64,000 nucleotides of DNA from the NCBI GenBank assembly GCA_002346475.1, contig DDZV01000005.1, positions 1 through 64,000 on the forward strand, read 5' to 3'. Source of the DNA: Acidobacteria bacterium UBA2999 (GTDB lineage Bacteria; Acidobacteriota; Vicinamibacteria; Vicinamibacterales; UBA2999). Each line of letters starts with the position of its first letter. The stretch's first letter is position 1. Made by a program: the position numbers and the translations under genes. The notes under the pieces are model-generated. The model had not been told where the DNA came from, made no database searches, and saw nothing but the letters and a program-made list of their open reading frames with translations. Shown here piece after piece: positions 1-8,331 of this stretch.

Positions 1-1115
1 CCGCCACTAGTTCGTTCCAGGATTTCTGGGAAGGCCCCATGGTTTGGCTGCACAACTGGTACACCGCAGGCCATAGCTTCAAGAAGATAAAGGCCTTTGG
101 GTTCGCAATAAGTACTTGGCACCGATAACACATCGATTGAACGCAAGAACGAAACCTTTTGTTCTCGGTTCAGTGTTCCGTGGTAATGAAATTCATTCTC
201 TAAACCCCATTCTTGTAACTGGTTTTCAATGTTTTGCAAATAGGGACGATGTTCAGGTGCCAAATAGCCTGCTACTTCAAGTCGTGCAGGTCCAAGTTGG
301 CGGTCCTTGCGGAAAACCCGATATGCCTTTGCCAACAAATCAAGACTTTTTTCAGGTGCCACTCTAGCTAAGTAGCCAATCGTAAATGGATCAGATGTTA
401 ACCGAGTACGTCCACCTGGACTGAGATCTTCAAGTGAAACACCTAACGGTACGACACGGATTCGATCTAGGGGAATACCTAGATAATCTGACATGAAAGT
501 TTTGTAGTAATCACTTACTGCAATGAACATGTCAACGTTTGGGATTTGTTGACGAATTAATTCCAGTGCACGTGTACGATGTTCTTGTGGCAACCCTTCT
601 AAGAATAAATCTTCGCCTTGCAAGGTAACGCAGAGAGGTTGGCCTGTGGCATGCTTGATGGGGCCCGCGAGTCCGATTAATATCGCATTGGGCAAGTTGA
701 TTACTTCGTAAGGTTTTTCATTGCGAACCCAGTGAACGATTTTTTTGATTTCTTTGTTTTGAGGTCCATGTTCACCGAGGAGTGTGGCAACAGTGAGGGC
801 ACCCAGTGCTTTTGGGTTGACCTCGATCGATCGTTTTGAAACTAAGTTGAGAAAGGATCTTGAATCCCAGAGACGATCGAGTAGCCATGGAGTTTTTCGA
901 AAGAGCGCCAGGTGCTGCTGTAGATAGATACTTACACCGCCCAACAGAATACGGTCCTCGCTGACATTCTCTTGATCTACTCGTGTTGGTGTATATACCG
1001 GCATCAACGTGACATCATGGCCTTGCCGAAGAAGTTCTGTCGCAAGCGCATTGTCACGTAGACAGCTTCCGCAGTACATTTCAGCTGCCCCAGCGGTAAT
1101 TGAAAGGATTCTCAC
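1..1115 (-). CDS. GT4-type glycosyltransferase (C-terminus cut by window edge)
   Basis: Family 4 GT-B glycosyltransferase, expected to transfer a sugar from a nucleotide sugar to a glycan or lipid acceptor in the cytoplasm. The frame is open from a GTG start at 1115 to the window edge (371 codons). It begins VRILSITAGAAEMYCGSC, a start I associate with glycosyltransferases of Acidobacteriota and Planctomycetes. Later come the nucleotide-sugar domain opening TIGYLARVAPEKSLDLL and the GT4 motif EPKGLYLLEAMACGVPVVQP, with the Glu and Gly-Leu spacing typical of donor binding. The last part of the C-terminal domain lies outside the window. Acceptor and pathway cannot be read. The GTG start is chosen because the N-terminal beta strand begins exactly there. 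Confidence 0.85.
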   Translation of the reverse strand, partial: MRILSITAGAAEMYCGSCLRDNALATELLRQGHDVTLMPVYTPTRVDQENVSEDRILLGGVSIYLQQHLALFRKTPWLLDRLWDSRSFLNLVSKRSIEVNPKALGALTVATLLGEHGPQNKEIKKIVHWVRNEKPYEVINLPNAILIGLAGPIKHATGQPLCVTLQGEDLFLEGLPQEHRTRALELIRQQIPNVDMFIAVSDYYKTFMSDYLGIPLDRIRVVPLGVSLEDLSPGGRTRLTSDPFTIGYLARVAPEKSLDLLAKAYRVFRKDRQLGPARLEVAGYLAPEHRPYLQNIENQLQEWGLENEFHYHGTLNREQKVSFLRSIDVLSVPSTYCEPKGLYLLEAMACGVPVVQPNHGAFPEILERTSG

Positions 1116-1199
1116 AGCGTAATTCCTAGTTTAGATTGTACGTTCAGATGCTGATGGAAGGAAATGAGGGTCTTTAGAGTGCCACGCTATAATGACAGC

Positions 1200-1838
1200 A
1201 TGTCGTTAAAACTTCGGCTACCTCTGCCAGAGCAGGCACTGCCTGGACGATCTGAGCCAATGACTCTAACCAACCGCCATTACGTCAATAATCATCCTTT
1301 GATGGGTCCTTTTCCATCTGGATTTGAGCAAGCATTGTTTGGGATGGGATGTTTTTGGGGTGCGGAGCGTATTTTCTGGGAGACCCCAGGTGTATATACC
1401 ACTGCTGTTGGTTATGCTGGCGGATCTACTCCAAATCCGACTTACCGTGAAGCATGTTCAGGGATGACGGGACATACAGAGGTAGTCTTTGTTGTTTTTG
1501 ACCCTGTTCAAACATGCTATGAAGTTATGTTAAAAGTTTTCTGGGAAAATCACGATCCAACACAGGGGATGCGTCAAGGCAATGACATGGGTACGCAGTA
1601 TCGGTCAGCAATCTATTGTTCTTCGCCCGAGCAACGAAAGGTAGCTGAGGCCTTGCGATTAGTGTACGAGGATAAGCTCACCTTGGCCGGGCATGGTGCT
1701 ATCACGACTGAGATCAAGGATCAGCAGACACTCTATTATGCTGAGGATTATCATCAGCAGTATCTAGCTAAGAATCCTGGAGGCTATTGTGGTCATGGTG
1801 GCACTGGTGTTAGTTGTCCAGTGAGGATCCATGTCTAA
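1200..1838 (+). CDS. msrA: Peptide-methionine (S)-S-oxide reductase MsrA
   Basis: Reduces methionine-S-sulfoxide in proteins and free methionine, using thioredoxin. The GCFWG motif carries the catalytic Cys (residue 51 from the start chosen here). The middle holds [16 protein letters not shown] and [13 protein letters not shown], and the tail [13 protein letters not shown] supplies resolving cysteines, all as in the E. coli enzyme. I chose ATG 1200 over the in-frame ATG at 1164 because it gives 212 residues starting [17 protein letters not shown], the length and opening of E. coli MsrA. Gene stands alone, divergent from the glycosyltransferase. Confidence 0.95.
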   Translation: MSLKLRLPLPEQALPGRSEPMTLTNRHYVNNHPLMGPFPSGFEQALFGMGCFWGAERIFWETPGVYTTAVGYAGGSTPNPTYREACSGMTGHTEVVFVVFDPVQTCYEVMLKVFWENHDPTQGMRQGNDMGTQYRSAIYCSSPEQRKVAEALRLVYEDKLTLAGHGAITTEIKDQQTLYYAEDYHQQYLAKNPGGYCGHGGTGVSCPVRIHV

Positions 1839-1879
1839 CTGGCAAATGGGGATTTGCCCATTAAGGTATTGTTTGAATC

Positions 1880-2314
1880 ATGAGTAGAGTTCATTACGCG
1901 AACATTGGTGCTACGAAGGAGCAGGAGATGCTCCGGGCTTCAAACAAAGTCAAACTAATTGATGAGGCTTTGGAAGGTCTTGGCATTGACGCATTGCCTG
2001 GAGGCATCTACGGGTTCACTTTCTCGCCTGCGCTTCACAATTCTCCATTGTTCCGTGCAAAGCATTTTCGTTCTTACGAAATACACAAATTAGATGATGG
2101 ACTTATTTATTTGATTGGTTTTGTGAAAAACGTTGATGCCACCCGGTTTAAGGATACGAAAGAGACTTTTGATATTCTGATTCAACCAGAGCCTGAGCCA
2201 GAGGCTGATGTCCTATTAACAATTCCATATTCTTGTATTAGCCAGCATCAACAGTTTGCAGTGCCCACTGATCATGGAATTAAGATATCAGTAACTCCAC
2301 AAAATACTAATTAA
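1880..2314 (+). CDS. Hypothetical protein, 144 aa
   Basis: Not recognised. A soluble protein without signal peptide or membrane segment, starting MSRVHYANIGATKEQEML. The middle has GIYGFTFSPALHNSPLF and a beta-rich stretch YEIHKLDDGLIYLIGFV. An acidic run QPEPEPEAD is followed by VLLTIPYSCISQHQQFAV. It follows msrA by 41 bp on the same strand, so co-transcription is possible. It ends 3 bp before the convergent stop of the sulfurtransferase gene. No catalytic motif is visible. Confidence 0.6.
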   Translation: MSRVHYANIGATKEQEMLRASNKVKLIDEALEGLGIDALPGGIYGFTFSPALHNSPLFRAKHFRSYEIHKLDDGLIYLIGFVKNVDATRFKDTKETFDILIQPEPEPEADVLLTIPYSCISQHQQFAVPTDHGIKISVTPQNTN

Positions 2315-2317
2315 TAC

Positions 2318-3175
2318 CTAACTTGAGTGATTTGGTTCACGTTCAACTGGTCTTGCAGGATCGTTTGACCATTCCGACCATGATCCTGGATAGAGCCGAG
2401 CACCAGAAAGGCCGGCTTGTTCCATTGCCAGCAAGTTATGGCATGCAGTGACCCCTGACCCGCAGTACATCGTAGTTTTTTCAGGAGGGGTATCACCCAA
2501 TACGGCTGAGAATTGTTTCCGAAGTACGGCAGGCGGTAAAAACATGTTGTCTGAATCGAGGTTGTTTTTAAAAAAATAGTTTTTTGCTCCGGGGATGTGC
2601 CCAGCGGCACGATCAAGTGACTCGCTAACACCCTGGTAACGCTCTGGTGCGCGTGCATCAACCAAGAGATTTTCAGATCTAGCGAGGCCATGCATTACTT
2701 GTTTGGTATCGAGAAGTTTGTGTTGCTGTGGAGAACCACTGAAGGTCACAGACGGATTAGTGTCGAGACCGCTTTGTATTTTTTTGTTTTCGAGGGTCCA
2801 TTTTTTAAAACCACCATCAACGACAGCTACTGCAGCGTGGCCGAGATATCGAAGCATCCACCAAAGCCGTGCTGCGTACATGCCAGTGTCCTGGTCGTAG
2901 CACACAACCTGCTTGTCACGGGTAATGCCCAATTGACTAAAAGTATTGGTTATTGACTCTGGGGCAGGTAGAGGGTGGCGTCCACTTGTTGCTGTTTTGG
3001 GACCAGATAAGTCCTTCGACAAGCTTGCATACACTGCTCCTTGAATGTGTCCGGCAAGGTACTGTTCGAAGCCCCATTCTTTGTTGCGAAGATCATATCG
3101 ACAATCCACAACAACCCAAGAAGGGTCTGCCAGACAAGTGGAAAGCTGACTTGTCGATATAAGCGTTTGATACAT
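2318..3175 (-). CDS. sseA: 3-mercaptopyruvate/thiosulfate sulfurtransferase SseA
   Basis: Tandem rhodanese protein of 285 residues, which moves sulfur from 3-mercaptopyruvate or thiosulfate to an acceptor such as cyanide or a thiol. The N-terminal domain is inactive as usual (VVDCRYDL, AGHIQGAVY, VVCYDQDTGMYAARLWW). The C-terminal domain carries the active loop CGSGVTA at residues 238-244, with Cys238 as the persulfide site. The CGSGVTA loop is the form typical of mercaptopyruvate sulfurtransferases rather than CRKGVT thiosulfate enzymes. Length is normal. It lies just downstream of htpX on the same strand. Confidence 0.93.
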   Translation of the reverse strand: MYQTLISTSQLSTCLADPSWVVVDCRYDLRNKEWGFEQYLAGHIQGAVYASLSKDLSGPKTATSGRHPLPAPESITNTFSQLGITRDKQVVCYDQDTGMYAARLWWMLRYLGHAAVAVVDGGFKKWTLENKKIQSGLDTNPSVTFSGSPQQHKLLDTKQVMHGLARSENLLVDARAPERYQGVSESLDRAAGHIPGAKNYFFKNNLDSDNMFLPPAVLRKQFSAVLGDTPPEKTTMYCGSGVTACHNLLAMEQAGLSGARLYPGSWSEWSNDPARPVEREPNHSS

Positions 3176-3199
3176 GACGTTTCAAACTCTCTATGACTG

Positions 3200-4087
3200 T
3201 TAGCTATTTGCTTCTAAGGCCGAAATGCGTTTCTGTAGTGGTGGATGGGTGGAAAAAAACATTGCCCATCCCCGCCGACCATTAATTTTTAATGTGGCTA
3301 GTGATTCATGGTGAGACTCAACCATCTCAGTATTTGCCATGAGGCGTTTCAGTGCACCGACCATTTTTTCTCGACCAGCTAAACGTGCGCCTTCAGCATC
3401 AGCTTTGAATTCACGGTAACGAGAGAACCACGAAGTGACTAGTGAGCCAAGAATGCCAAGCACAACTTGCAGCACCATAATGATCATAAACTCAAGCATC
3501 CAGCTACTACGAGAGTTGCTTGAACGAGTGATCGCATTGACAATTACATAAGCAATAATCCGAGCAAAGAACATGACAAAGGCATTAATAATGCCTTGTA
3601 ACAGTGTCATCGTGACCATGTCGCCGCTACCAATGTGGGCTATTTCATGAGCAAGGACACCTTCAACTTCATCTCGGCGCATCGAACGAAGCAGTCCTGT
3701 CGAGACAGCCACGAGACTTCTTTTTTTACTTGGTCCAGTTGCAAAAGCGTTTAATTCTGATGAGTCGTAAACTCCTACCTCTGGCGTTGGCAAGTTTGCT
3801 TGTTGGGCAAGTCTAGAGACAGTCTGATATACCCAATCCAGTTCTTCTTGACCAGTCTGACCCTGAATAAGTTTGACGCCTGTAGCCTTTTTCGCAACCC
3901 AGCGTGACATTTGAAGCGAAATAAATGATCCACCCATACCCCAGACAAGACACAAGACTGCCAATGCTTGGATGTCGAGTCCGTACGGGGTTATGTATTG
4001 TCCAATGCCAAATACAGACATCAGGACAGACAGCGTTAGGACAATGACGATATTTGTAACGAGGAAGAGAAATATTCGCTTACCCAT
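3200..4087 (-). CDS. htpX: Membrane zinc protease HtpX
   Basis: M48 family inner-membrane metalloprotease for quality control of membrane proteins, acting with FtsH in E. coli. At 295 residues it has the usual length. Two N-terminal membrane segments (residues 5-25 and 38-60) precede the zinc site HEIAH at 147-151. Two more hydrophobic segments follow (160-185 and 198-220), then REFKAD with Glu226 as third zinc ligand. The tail ends in the typical FSTHPPLQKRI. It precedes sseA by 24 bp, so the two may share a transcript. Confidence 0.96.
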   Translation of the reverse strand: MGKRIFLFLVTNIVIVLTLSVLMSVFGIGQYITPYGLDIQALAVLCLVWGMGGSFISLQMSRWVAKKATGVKLIQGQTGQEELDWVYQTVSRLAQQANLPTPEVGVYDSSELNAFATGPSKKRSLVAVSTGLLRSMRRDEVEGVLAHEIAHIGSGDMVTMTLLQGIINAFVMFFARIIAYVIVNAITRSSNSRSSWMLEFMIIMVLQVVLGILGSLVTSWFSRYREFKADAEGARLAGREKMVGALKRLMANTEMVESHHESLATLKINGRRGWAMFFSTHPPLQKRISALEANS

Positions 4088-4107
4088 AGTAAATCAGCAT
4101 AGCATGA

Positions 4108-5325
4108 CTACTTCTTTTTAGTCAGTTGTGTCGCGAGTTGATGCAGGAATAATCCAACGTCGGTGACAACACCGACGGTTTGCATTGAGCCCCGGTCACT
4201 CAACTTTGTAACAACAGCTGGATTTATATCAACGCAGACAACTCTGACCCACGACGGCAGCATGTTGCCAACTCCGATACTGTGCAGCATCGAGGACAAC
4301 ATAAGGACGAGCTGTACGTCAGCTAGGGCAGTGGCATAATTATCCTGCGCCACAGTGAGATCCATGATCGTATCCGGGAGTGGGCCATCATCACGAATAC
4401 TTCCTGCCAGGATGTAGTCAACATTGCGTTTTGCGCACTCGTACATTACGCCCGATTGGAGCACACCGGATTCTACAGCCTGACGGATGCCGCCCGCCCT
4501 GTTTACAACGTTAATGGCAGCCATGTGGTTACGATGCCCTTGTTCAACAGCGACGCCAGCAGCAAGATCGATCCCCAGTGAAGTTCCTGAAAGTGCATAT
4601 TCAATATCGTGAACTGCGAGGGCGTTACCGGCGAGCACAACATCAACAAAGCCATTGCGAATGAGAGTCGAGAAGTGTTCCACCCCGCCAGTGTGTACAA
4701 CAACTGGGCCCGCGACTACTGCAATCCGCCCGCCCTCTTGTTTGACTTCTTGCATCATCGCTGCAATTCGCCCAACACTAGCTTCAACACGTCGTTCGGA
4801 GGAGACGTCGTTGCTCATGAAGGCAAAGCCAAGGCGGTCGCGCTCACGATACTCTGGGAGCACCCGAATCCCTCCATGTCCGCAAACAACCATTTCTCCT
4901 TTAAGAACATCTCGGAGTTTACGGCACTCTGCCTGATTGTTATTCAGAACAATAACTGCATCCATTCTTTGTTTTTTGACTTCTACCCACTGTCCATTAC
5001 GTCGAATATGTGTCTTATGATTAGTGGTTGAATAAAAATCATCAGGCACACACTGATCCTTTTCAGCAGGCTTGAATTCAGCATCCTGTTGTTGCACTGG
5101 ATGACAGCCATATAGAGTCAGCTGTTGCAGTAAATCGTCTAGGGTTTCACGTTTTGAAGCCATCAAGCGCATCTGGATGCGCGAAACATCGTCGTTCGTC
5201 CTGCCGATATCAAAGTCAACGACCTCGTATGAGGCATTGAGTTCAATAATCTTGTCGAAAATTGCGCTCAGGTGACCTGAGTCAATTAAATGACCTGTAG
5301 CTTCAATTGTTTCGCTGGCTGCCAT
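4108..5325 (-). CDS. Archaeal-type ornithine cyclodeaminase (TIGR00300 / AgrE C-terminal-like)
   Basis: Matches the TIGR00300 (LOR/SDH-like) family, 405 residues. In archaea and as the C-terminal half of cyanobacterial AgrE/ArgZ, family members convert ornithine to proline plus ammonia. The N-terminus has ATGHLIDSGHLSAIFDKI and YEVVDFDIGRTNDD. The middle has VVCGHGGIRVLPEYRER and a nucleotide-binding-like stretch GGRIAVVAGPVVVHTGG. The C-terminus holds RVVCVDINPAVVTKLSDRG. Assignment is from memory of the family, not a search. The function would tie in with the arginine genes 8 kb away. No N-terminal arginine dihydrolase domain is present. It reads towards htpX with a 20 bp gap. Confidence 0.78.
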   Translation of the reverse strand: MAASETIEATGHLIDSGHLSAIFDKIIELNASYEVVDFDIGRTNDDVSRIQMRLMASKRETLDDLLQQLTLYGCHPVQQQDAEFKPAEKDQCVPDDFYSTTNHKTHIRRNGQWVEVKKQRMDAVIVLNNNQAECRKLRDVLKGEMVVCGHGGIRVLPEYRERDRLGFAFMSNDVSSERRVEASVGRIAAMMQEVKQEGGRIAVVAGPVVVHTGGVEHFSTLIRNGFVDVVLAGNALAVHDIEYALSGTSLGIDLAAGVAVEQGHRNHMAAINVVNRAGGIRQAVESGVLQSGVMYECAKRNVDYILAGSIRDDGPLPDTIMDLTVAQDNYATALADVQLVLMLSSMLHSIGVGNMLPSWVRVVCVDINPAVVTKLSDRGSMQTVGVVTDVGLFLHQLATQLTKKK

Positions 5326-5395
5326 AGTTCCATTATGTGCCGAGAACTCAAGCGACAGATAACTTAGTGAAAAATTGATTGTTTCTGAAGAAATT

Positions 5396-6292
5396 TCAGG
5401 CTATTGCCTTTTCTTCACTGGAACGCTTGTCGTTTTCAATAGGTTTGGAGAGTTGTGCCACCTTAACGTCCCATGCAAGTCCAAGAAGCTGCAGTGACCG
5501 AATTCCAATCCAGTTCATGTCAAACTCATACCAGGCTAGTCCGTGGCGGGCTGAAGTTGGATGCGCGTGATGATTGTTATGCCAGCCTTCTCCAAATGTC
5601 AGCAGGGCAATCCACCAGTTATTAGTGGAGTCGTCACGAGTATTGAAGCGCTGCGATCCCCACATGTGTGTCCCAGAGTTTACGAGCCACGTGACGTGCA
5701 GCAGAAATGTTGTTCGGAAAAAGATGCCCCAAAGGACGTAGGGAATGCCGCCAAACACTAACAATCCTAAGCCGACGACGACCTGTGGCACCCAGTGCCA
5801 ACGTGTTAACCATACATAAAAACGAACACGTGATAAGTCTGGAGCGTACTTGCCTAGGATTTCAGTGTTGGAATGTAGACCATGCCCCGAAAGGATCCAA
5901 CCCATGTGGGCCCAGTACCCGCCTTCTCGTGGTGTGTGGGGGTCTCCATCACGATCAGAGTTTTGATGGTGGATACGGTGTGTCGCTACCCAAAAGATAG
6001 GACCGCCTTCCATCGCCAGGGTTGCACATACGGCTAAGAAATACTCAACTGGCTTAAATGTTTTGTAGCTGCGATGAGTCAGTAGCCGGTGATAAGACAT
6101 TCCGATACCAAGCATCCCAGCAACGAAATATAGGACAACAGCAGAGAGAATGGCACCGAGGTCGATAAAGAAGAACGCAGCAATAGCAAGAATATGGAAA
6201 ATTGCCAGTATGGTACCCGTTTGCCAGTTGAAGCCTTGCTGATTTCTTCGGCCGTACACATCAACAGGTGCAGAAAGATTACTTGATGTCAT
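5396..6292 (-). CDS. Membrane acyl-CoA/fatty-acid desaturase (delta-9 type)
   Basis: Di-iron integral-membrane desaturase that introduces a cis double bond into saturated acyl chains, using oxygen. The three histidine boxes are present: HRLLTH at 68-73, HRIHH at 105-109 and HNNHH at 238-242. The additional ligand site NSGTHMWG has His209. Four hydrophobic segments lie in pairs (about 28-65, 83-103, 168-195). Typical SCD/OLE1-like sequence, 298 residues. Oxygen dependence implies aerobic growth. It is followed by nothing obvious on its strand; the next gene starts 71 bp further left. Confidence 0.93.
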   Translation of the reverse strand: MTSSNLSAPVDVYGRRNQQGFNWQTGTILAIFHILAIAAFFFIDLGAILSAVVLYFVAGMLGIGMSYHRLLTHRSYKTFKPVEYFLAVCATLAMEGGPIFWVATHRIHHQNSDRDGDPHTPREGGYWAHMGWILSGHGLHSNTEILGKYAPDLSRVRFYVWLTRWHWVPQVVVGLGLLVFGGIPYVLWGIFFRTTFLLHVTWLVNSGTHMWGSQRFNTRDDSTNNWWIALLTFGEGWHNNHHAHPTSARHGLAWYEFDMNWIGIRSLQLLGLAWDVKVAQLSKPIENDKRSSEEKAIA

Positions 6293-6341
6293 GTGTTCCT
6301 TTGAAAATCCTACGTGGAATGTTCATACGATAACAGGTTTA

Positions 6342-6782
6342 TTAGACTCTGAGCCAGTCCGCCTGCCAATCCACGACCATTTCCTTAATAGTTTTTCGAC
6401 TCTGGATGTTGTCTGATAGGACAGTTCTAGCTAGTTCTGGGAGTTCAGTGTCACTGGCAAATCTAAGTCCAATAAGTTGATTCACGGTAAAGTGATCGAT
6501 TTTATTCTGTAAGTCTGGCGGAAGCAGTTTCGCTAATCTTAGGCGCATTTCTAGACGAATAATCCGATCTTGAACCGTGAGTGTAAAAACACGTACATAG
6601 AAAAAAATCAGCAACAGCCCTACGGCAACAAATAAAGCCATAAGAGCATCTAGCGAGAAGGCTACGATGACGCGATACAGTGACCATAAAGTATTAGCTA
6701 CAACGATAGCGAATGTAAAACGCCAGGCAAGAGGTGGCATTCTGAAATGATTTTTAAAATTCTGTACTTCCTTGTCGGCCAT
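6342..6782 (-). CDS. DUF6526-like membrane protein
   Basis: Protein of 146 residues with two hydrophobic helices (about 20-42 and 45-68), followed by TVQDRIIRLEMRLRLAKLLPPDL. That phrase and the opening QNFKNHFRMPPLAW resemble the DUF6526 family, which has no known function. The C-terminal half is a soluble helical domain, probably cytoplasmic. It lies 49 bp upstream of the desaturase gene on the same strand, so both may be co-transcribed and linked to membrane lipid state. The link is inference. Confidence 0.75.
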   Translation of the reverse strand: MADKEVQNFKNHFRMPPLAWRFTFAIVVANTLWSLYRVIVAFSLDALMALFVAVGLLLIFFYVRVFTLTVQDRIIRLEMRLRLAKLLPPDLQNKIDHFTVNQLIGLRFASDTELPELARTVLSDNIQSRKTIKEMVVDWQADWLRV

Positions 6783-6857
6783 GCGTTACGCTCCTGACTC
6801 ATGAGTTACCGGGTCAACAACCAAATACCATAACAGGTTTGGCTACCGATTGAGTGT

Positions 6858-7340
6858 CTAGGTTGCAGTGGGTGATTCCACAACAAAGTCTGTCCACTCA
6901 GAAATTTTCCCATCCACTAAATAGAAAATCCCAATAACCGTGATGTCGAATTTTGTGTCCGGAAGTGTAAACCGGTCTATGCGTTCATTCACGACAATTG
7001 GCCCGCGTGCCCATGTATCAAGAATTTCAAATTCTGCCGAAGTTGCATTGTCACCAAAGGTTTTAAGAAATTCGACGATAGCTTGAGGGCCTTCAACCAT
7101 AGGGATGTTTTGGCTTGCTCTGTACTTACAGTCTGTCGTCAAGAATGAAGCCATTTTGTCCCAATCAAACGGGACAAGAAAGGTAGCGCAGAAGCCATTG
7201 ACTACACTAATGTTTTCCTGTTCTTCCGGAGCAGGTTGGGATGCATCAACTTGGTGAGGCATGCTGATTGCAGCCATAGTGCCAACACTGCCGGTTGCAA
7301 GAAACTTTCTCCGTGTTACGTGGTTAGTGGATTTTCGCAT
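6858..7340 (-). CDS. Exported limonene-epoxide-hydrolase/SnoaL-like protein
   Basis: Protein of 160 residues with a twin-arginine leader (TRRKFLATGSVGTMAAISMP), so export by Tat is likely. The mature part has the NTF2-like fold pattern of the limonene-1,2-epoxide hydrolase catalytic family: FLTTDCKYRASQNIPMVEG, GPQAIVEFLKTFG, VVNERIDRF and GKISEWTDFV. The Arg-Ile-Asp and Trp-Thr-Asp-Phe segments match that family's active-site strands, but the substrate cannot be deduced. Divergent from hemQ, with 136 bp between. Confidence 0.78.
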   Translation of the reverse strand: MRKSTNHVTRRKFLATGSVGTMAAISMPHQVDASQPAPEEQENISVVNGFCATFLVPFDWDKMASFLTTDCKYRASQNIPMVEGPQAIVEFLKTFGDNATSAEFEILDTWARGPIVVNERIDRFTLPDTKFDITVIGIFYLVDGKISEWTDFVVESPTAT

Positions 7341-7476
7341 ATCCTTGTTCCCCCCTGTCTGCCTAAGTTTGTCATGATTGATAATAGAGCGGTTAGATTA
7401 AATAGTTTTTAGAATTTAGTGAACAATTCAGAAAAACAGTTAAGAAACAGACCGTAACACACGTTAATATTTCGTT

Positions 7477-8289
7477 ATGCATAATCCGTTCGTTCCTGAA
7501 ACACTTGAAGGTTGGAGTTTGCTCCATCTCATGTACCGTGTCCGTTGGGATCGTGTGCAGAAGGTATCCTCGGCTGAGCGAACACGCCTCGCTAAGGAGG
7601 CTGTTGACTCCCTGACTGTACCTGACGGCTCGACAGCCTTTGCACAGATGCTTGGTCACAAAGCTGATTTCATGGTGACTTGCTTCAGAAAAGATTTTGA
7701 AGAATTAGCGCAGGCGCAGCTGGCATTTGCTCAAACGCAATTACACGAGTTAATCGAACTAACGACATCTTATGTATCTGTAGTGGAACTAGGCATGTAC
7801 GAGATGACGGCAAAAATACATGATCAGGTCGGGCAGAAATTTAAACCAGGGTCTGACGAGTTTGATCAAGCGTTTGACACAGAGCTAGACCAGCAACGCC
7901 AACGAATGATGGGGCGTCTTTTTTTAGATACGCCAAAGAAAAGATACATTTGTTTCTATCCTATGAATAAAAGACGTGGTGAAACGGTCAATTGGTACTC
8001 TGAGACATTTGAGCGTCGTGCAGCGATGATGCGTGAACACGGAATGATTGGGCGAGGGTATGCGGGGCAGGTGCTTCAAGTTATCTCTGGGTCAATTGGT
8101 TTTGATGACTGGGAATGGGGTGTCGATCTCTTTGCGGACGATCCGTTAGTTTTCAAGAACCTGATTTACGAAATGCGGTTCGATGAAGCTAGTGCAAAAT
8201 ATGCTGAGTTTGGTCCTTTCTATATCGGGTTGCAGTTTTCTTCTTCCCAGCTAGCGGCGTATCTTGGGGGATCTGTTCCTGAGTTATAA
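7477..8289 (+). CDS. hemQ: Coproheme decarboxylase HemQ (chlorite dismutase family)
   Basis: Converts coproheme to protoheme in the coproporphyrin-dependent heme pathway. The C-terminal half is almost textbook HemQ: YPMNKRR with the catalytic Tyr161, MREHGMIGRGYAG with the proximal heme ligand His188, then DDWEWGVDLFADDP and YEMRFDEASA. The Tyr-to-His spacing of 27 equals that of the S. aureus enzyme as I remember it (Tyr145, His172). Length 270 is normal. It is the first gene of a row with a methyltransferase and an FTR1 iron permease, suggesting an iron/heme theme. A segment of its heme-ligand motif recurs in the next gene. Confidence 0.93.
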   Translation: MHNPFVPETLEGWSLLHLMYRVRWDRVQKVSSAERTRLAKEAVDSLTVPDGSTAFAQMLGHKADFMVTCFRKDFEELAQAQLAFAQTQLHELIELTTSYVSVVELGMYEMTAKIHDQVGQKFKPGSDEFDQAFDTELDQQRQRMMGRLFLDTPKKRYICFYPMNKRRGETVNWYSETFERRAAMMREHGMIGRGYAGQVLQVISGSIGFDDWEWGVDLFADDPLVFKNLIYEMRFDEASAKYAEFGPFYIGLQFSSSQLAAYLGGSVPEL

Positions 8290-8331
8290 AGTTCTTGCTT
8301 AAATTTTATTTTTATTTTTTACTGAGGGCTT

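Noticed and set aside
2690..3162. Several plus-strand frames opposite sseA
   Set aside because: Shadows of sseA, whose rhodanese motifs are complete on the minus strand.
7341..7476. Search for a Fur box before hemQ
   Set aside because: No convincing GATAATGAT-type palindrome; iron control of hemQ is therefore not claimed.
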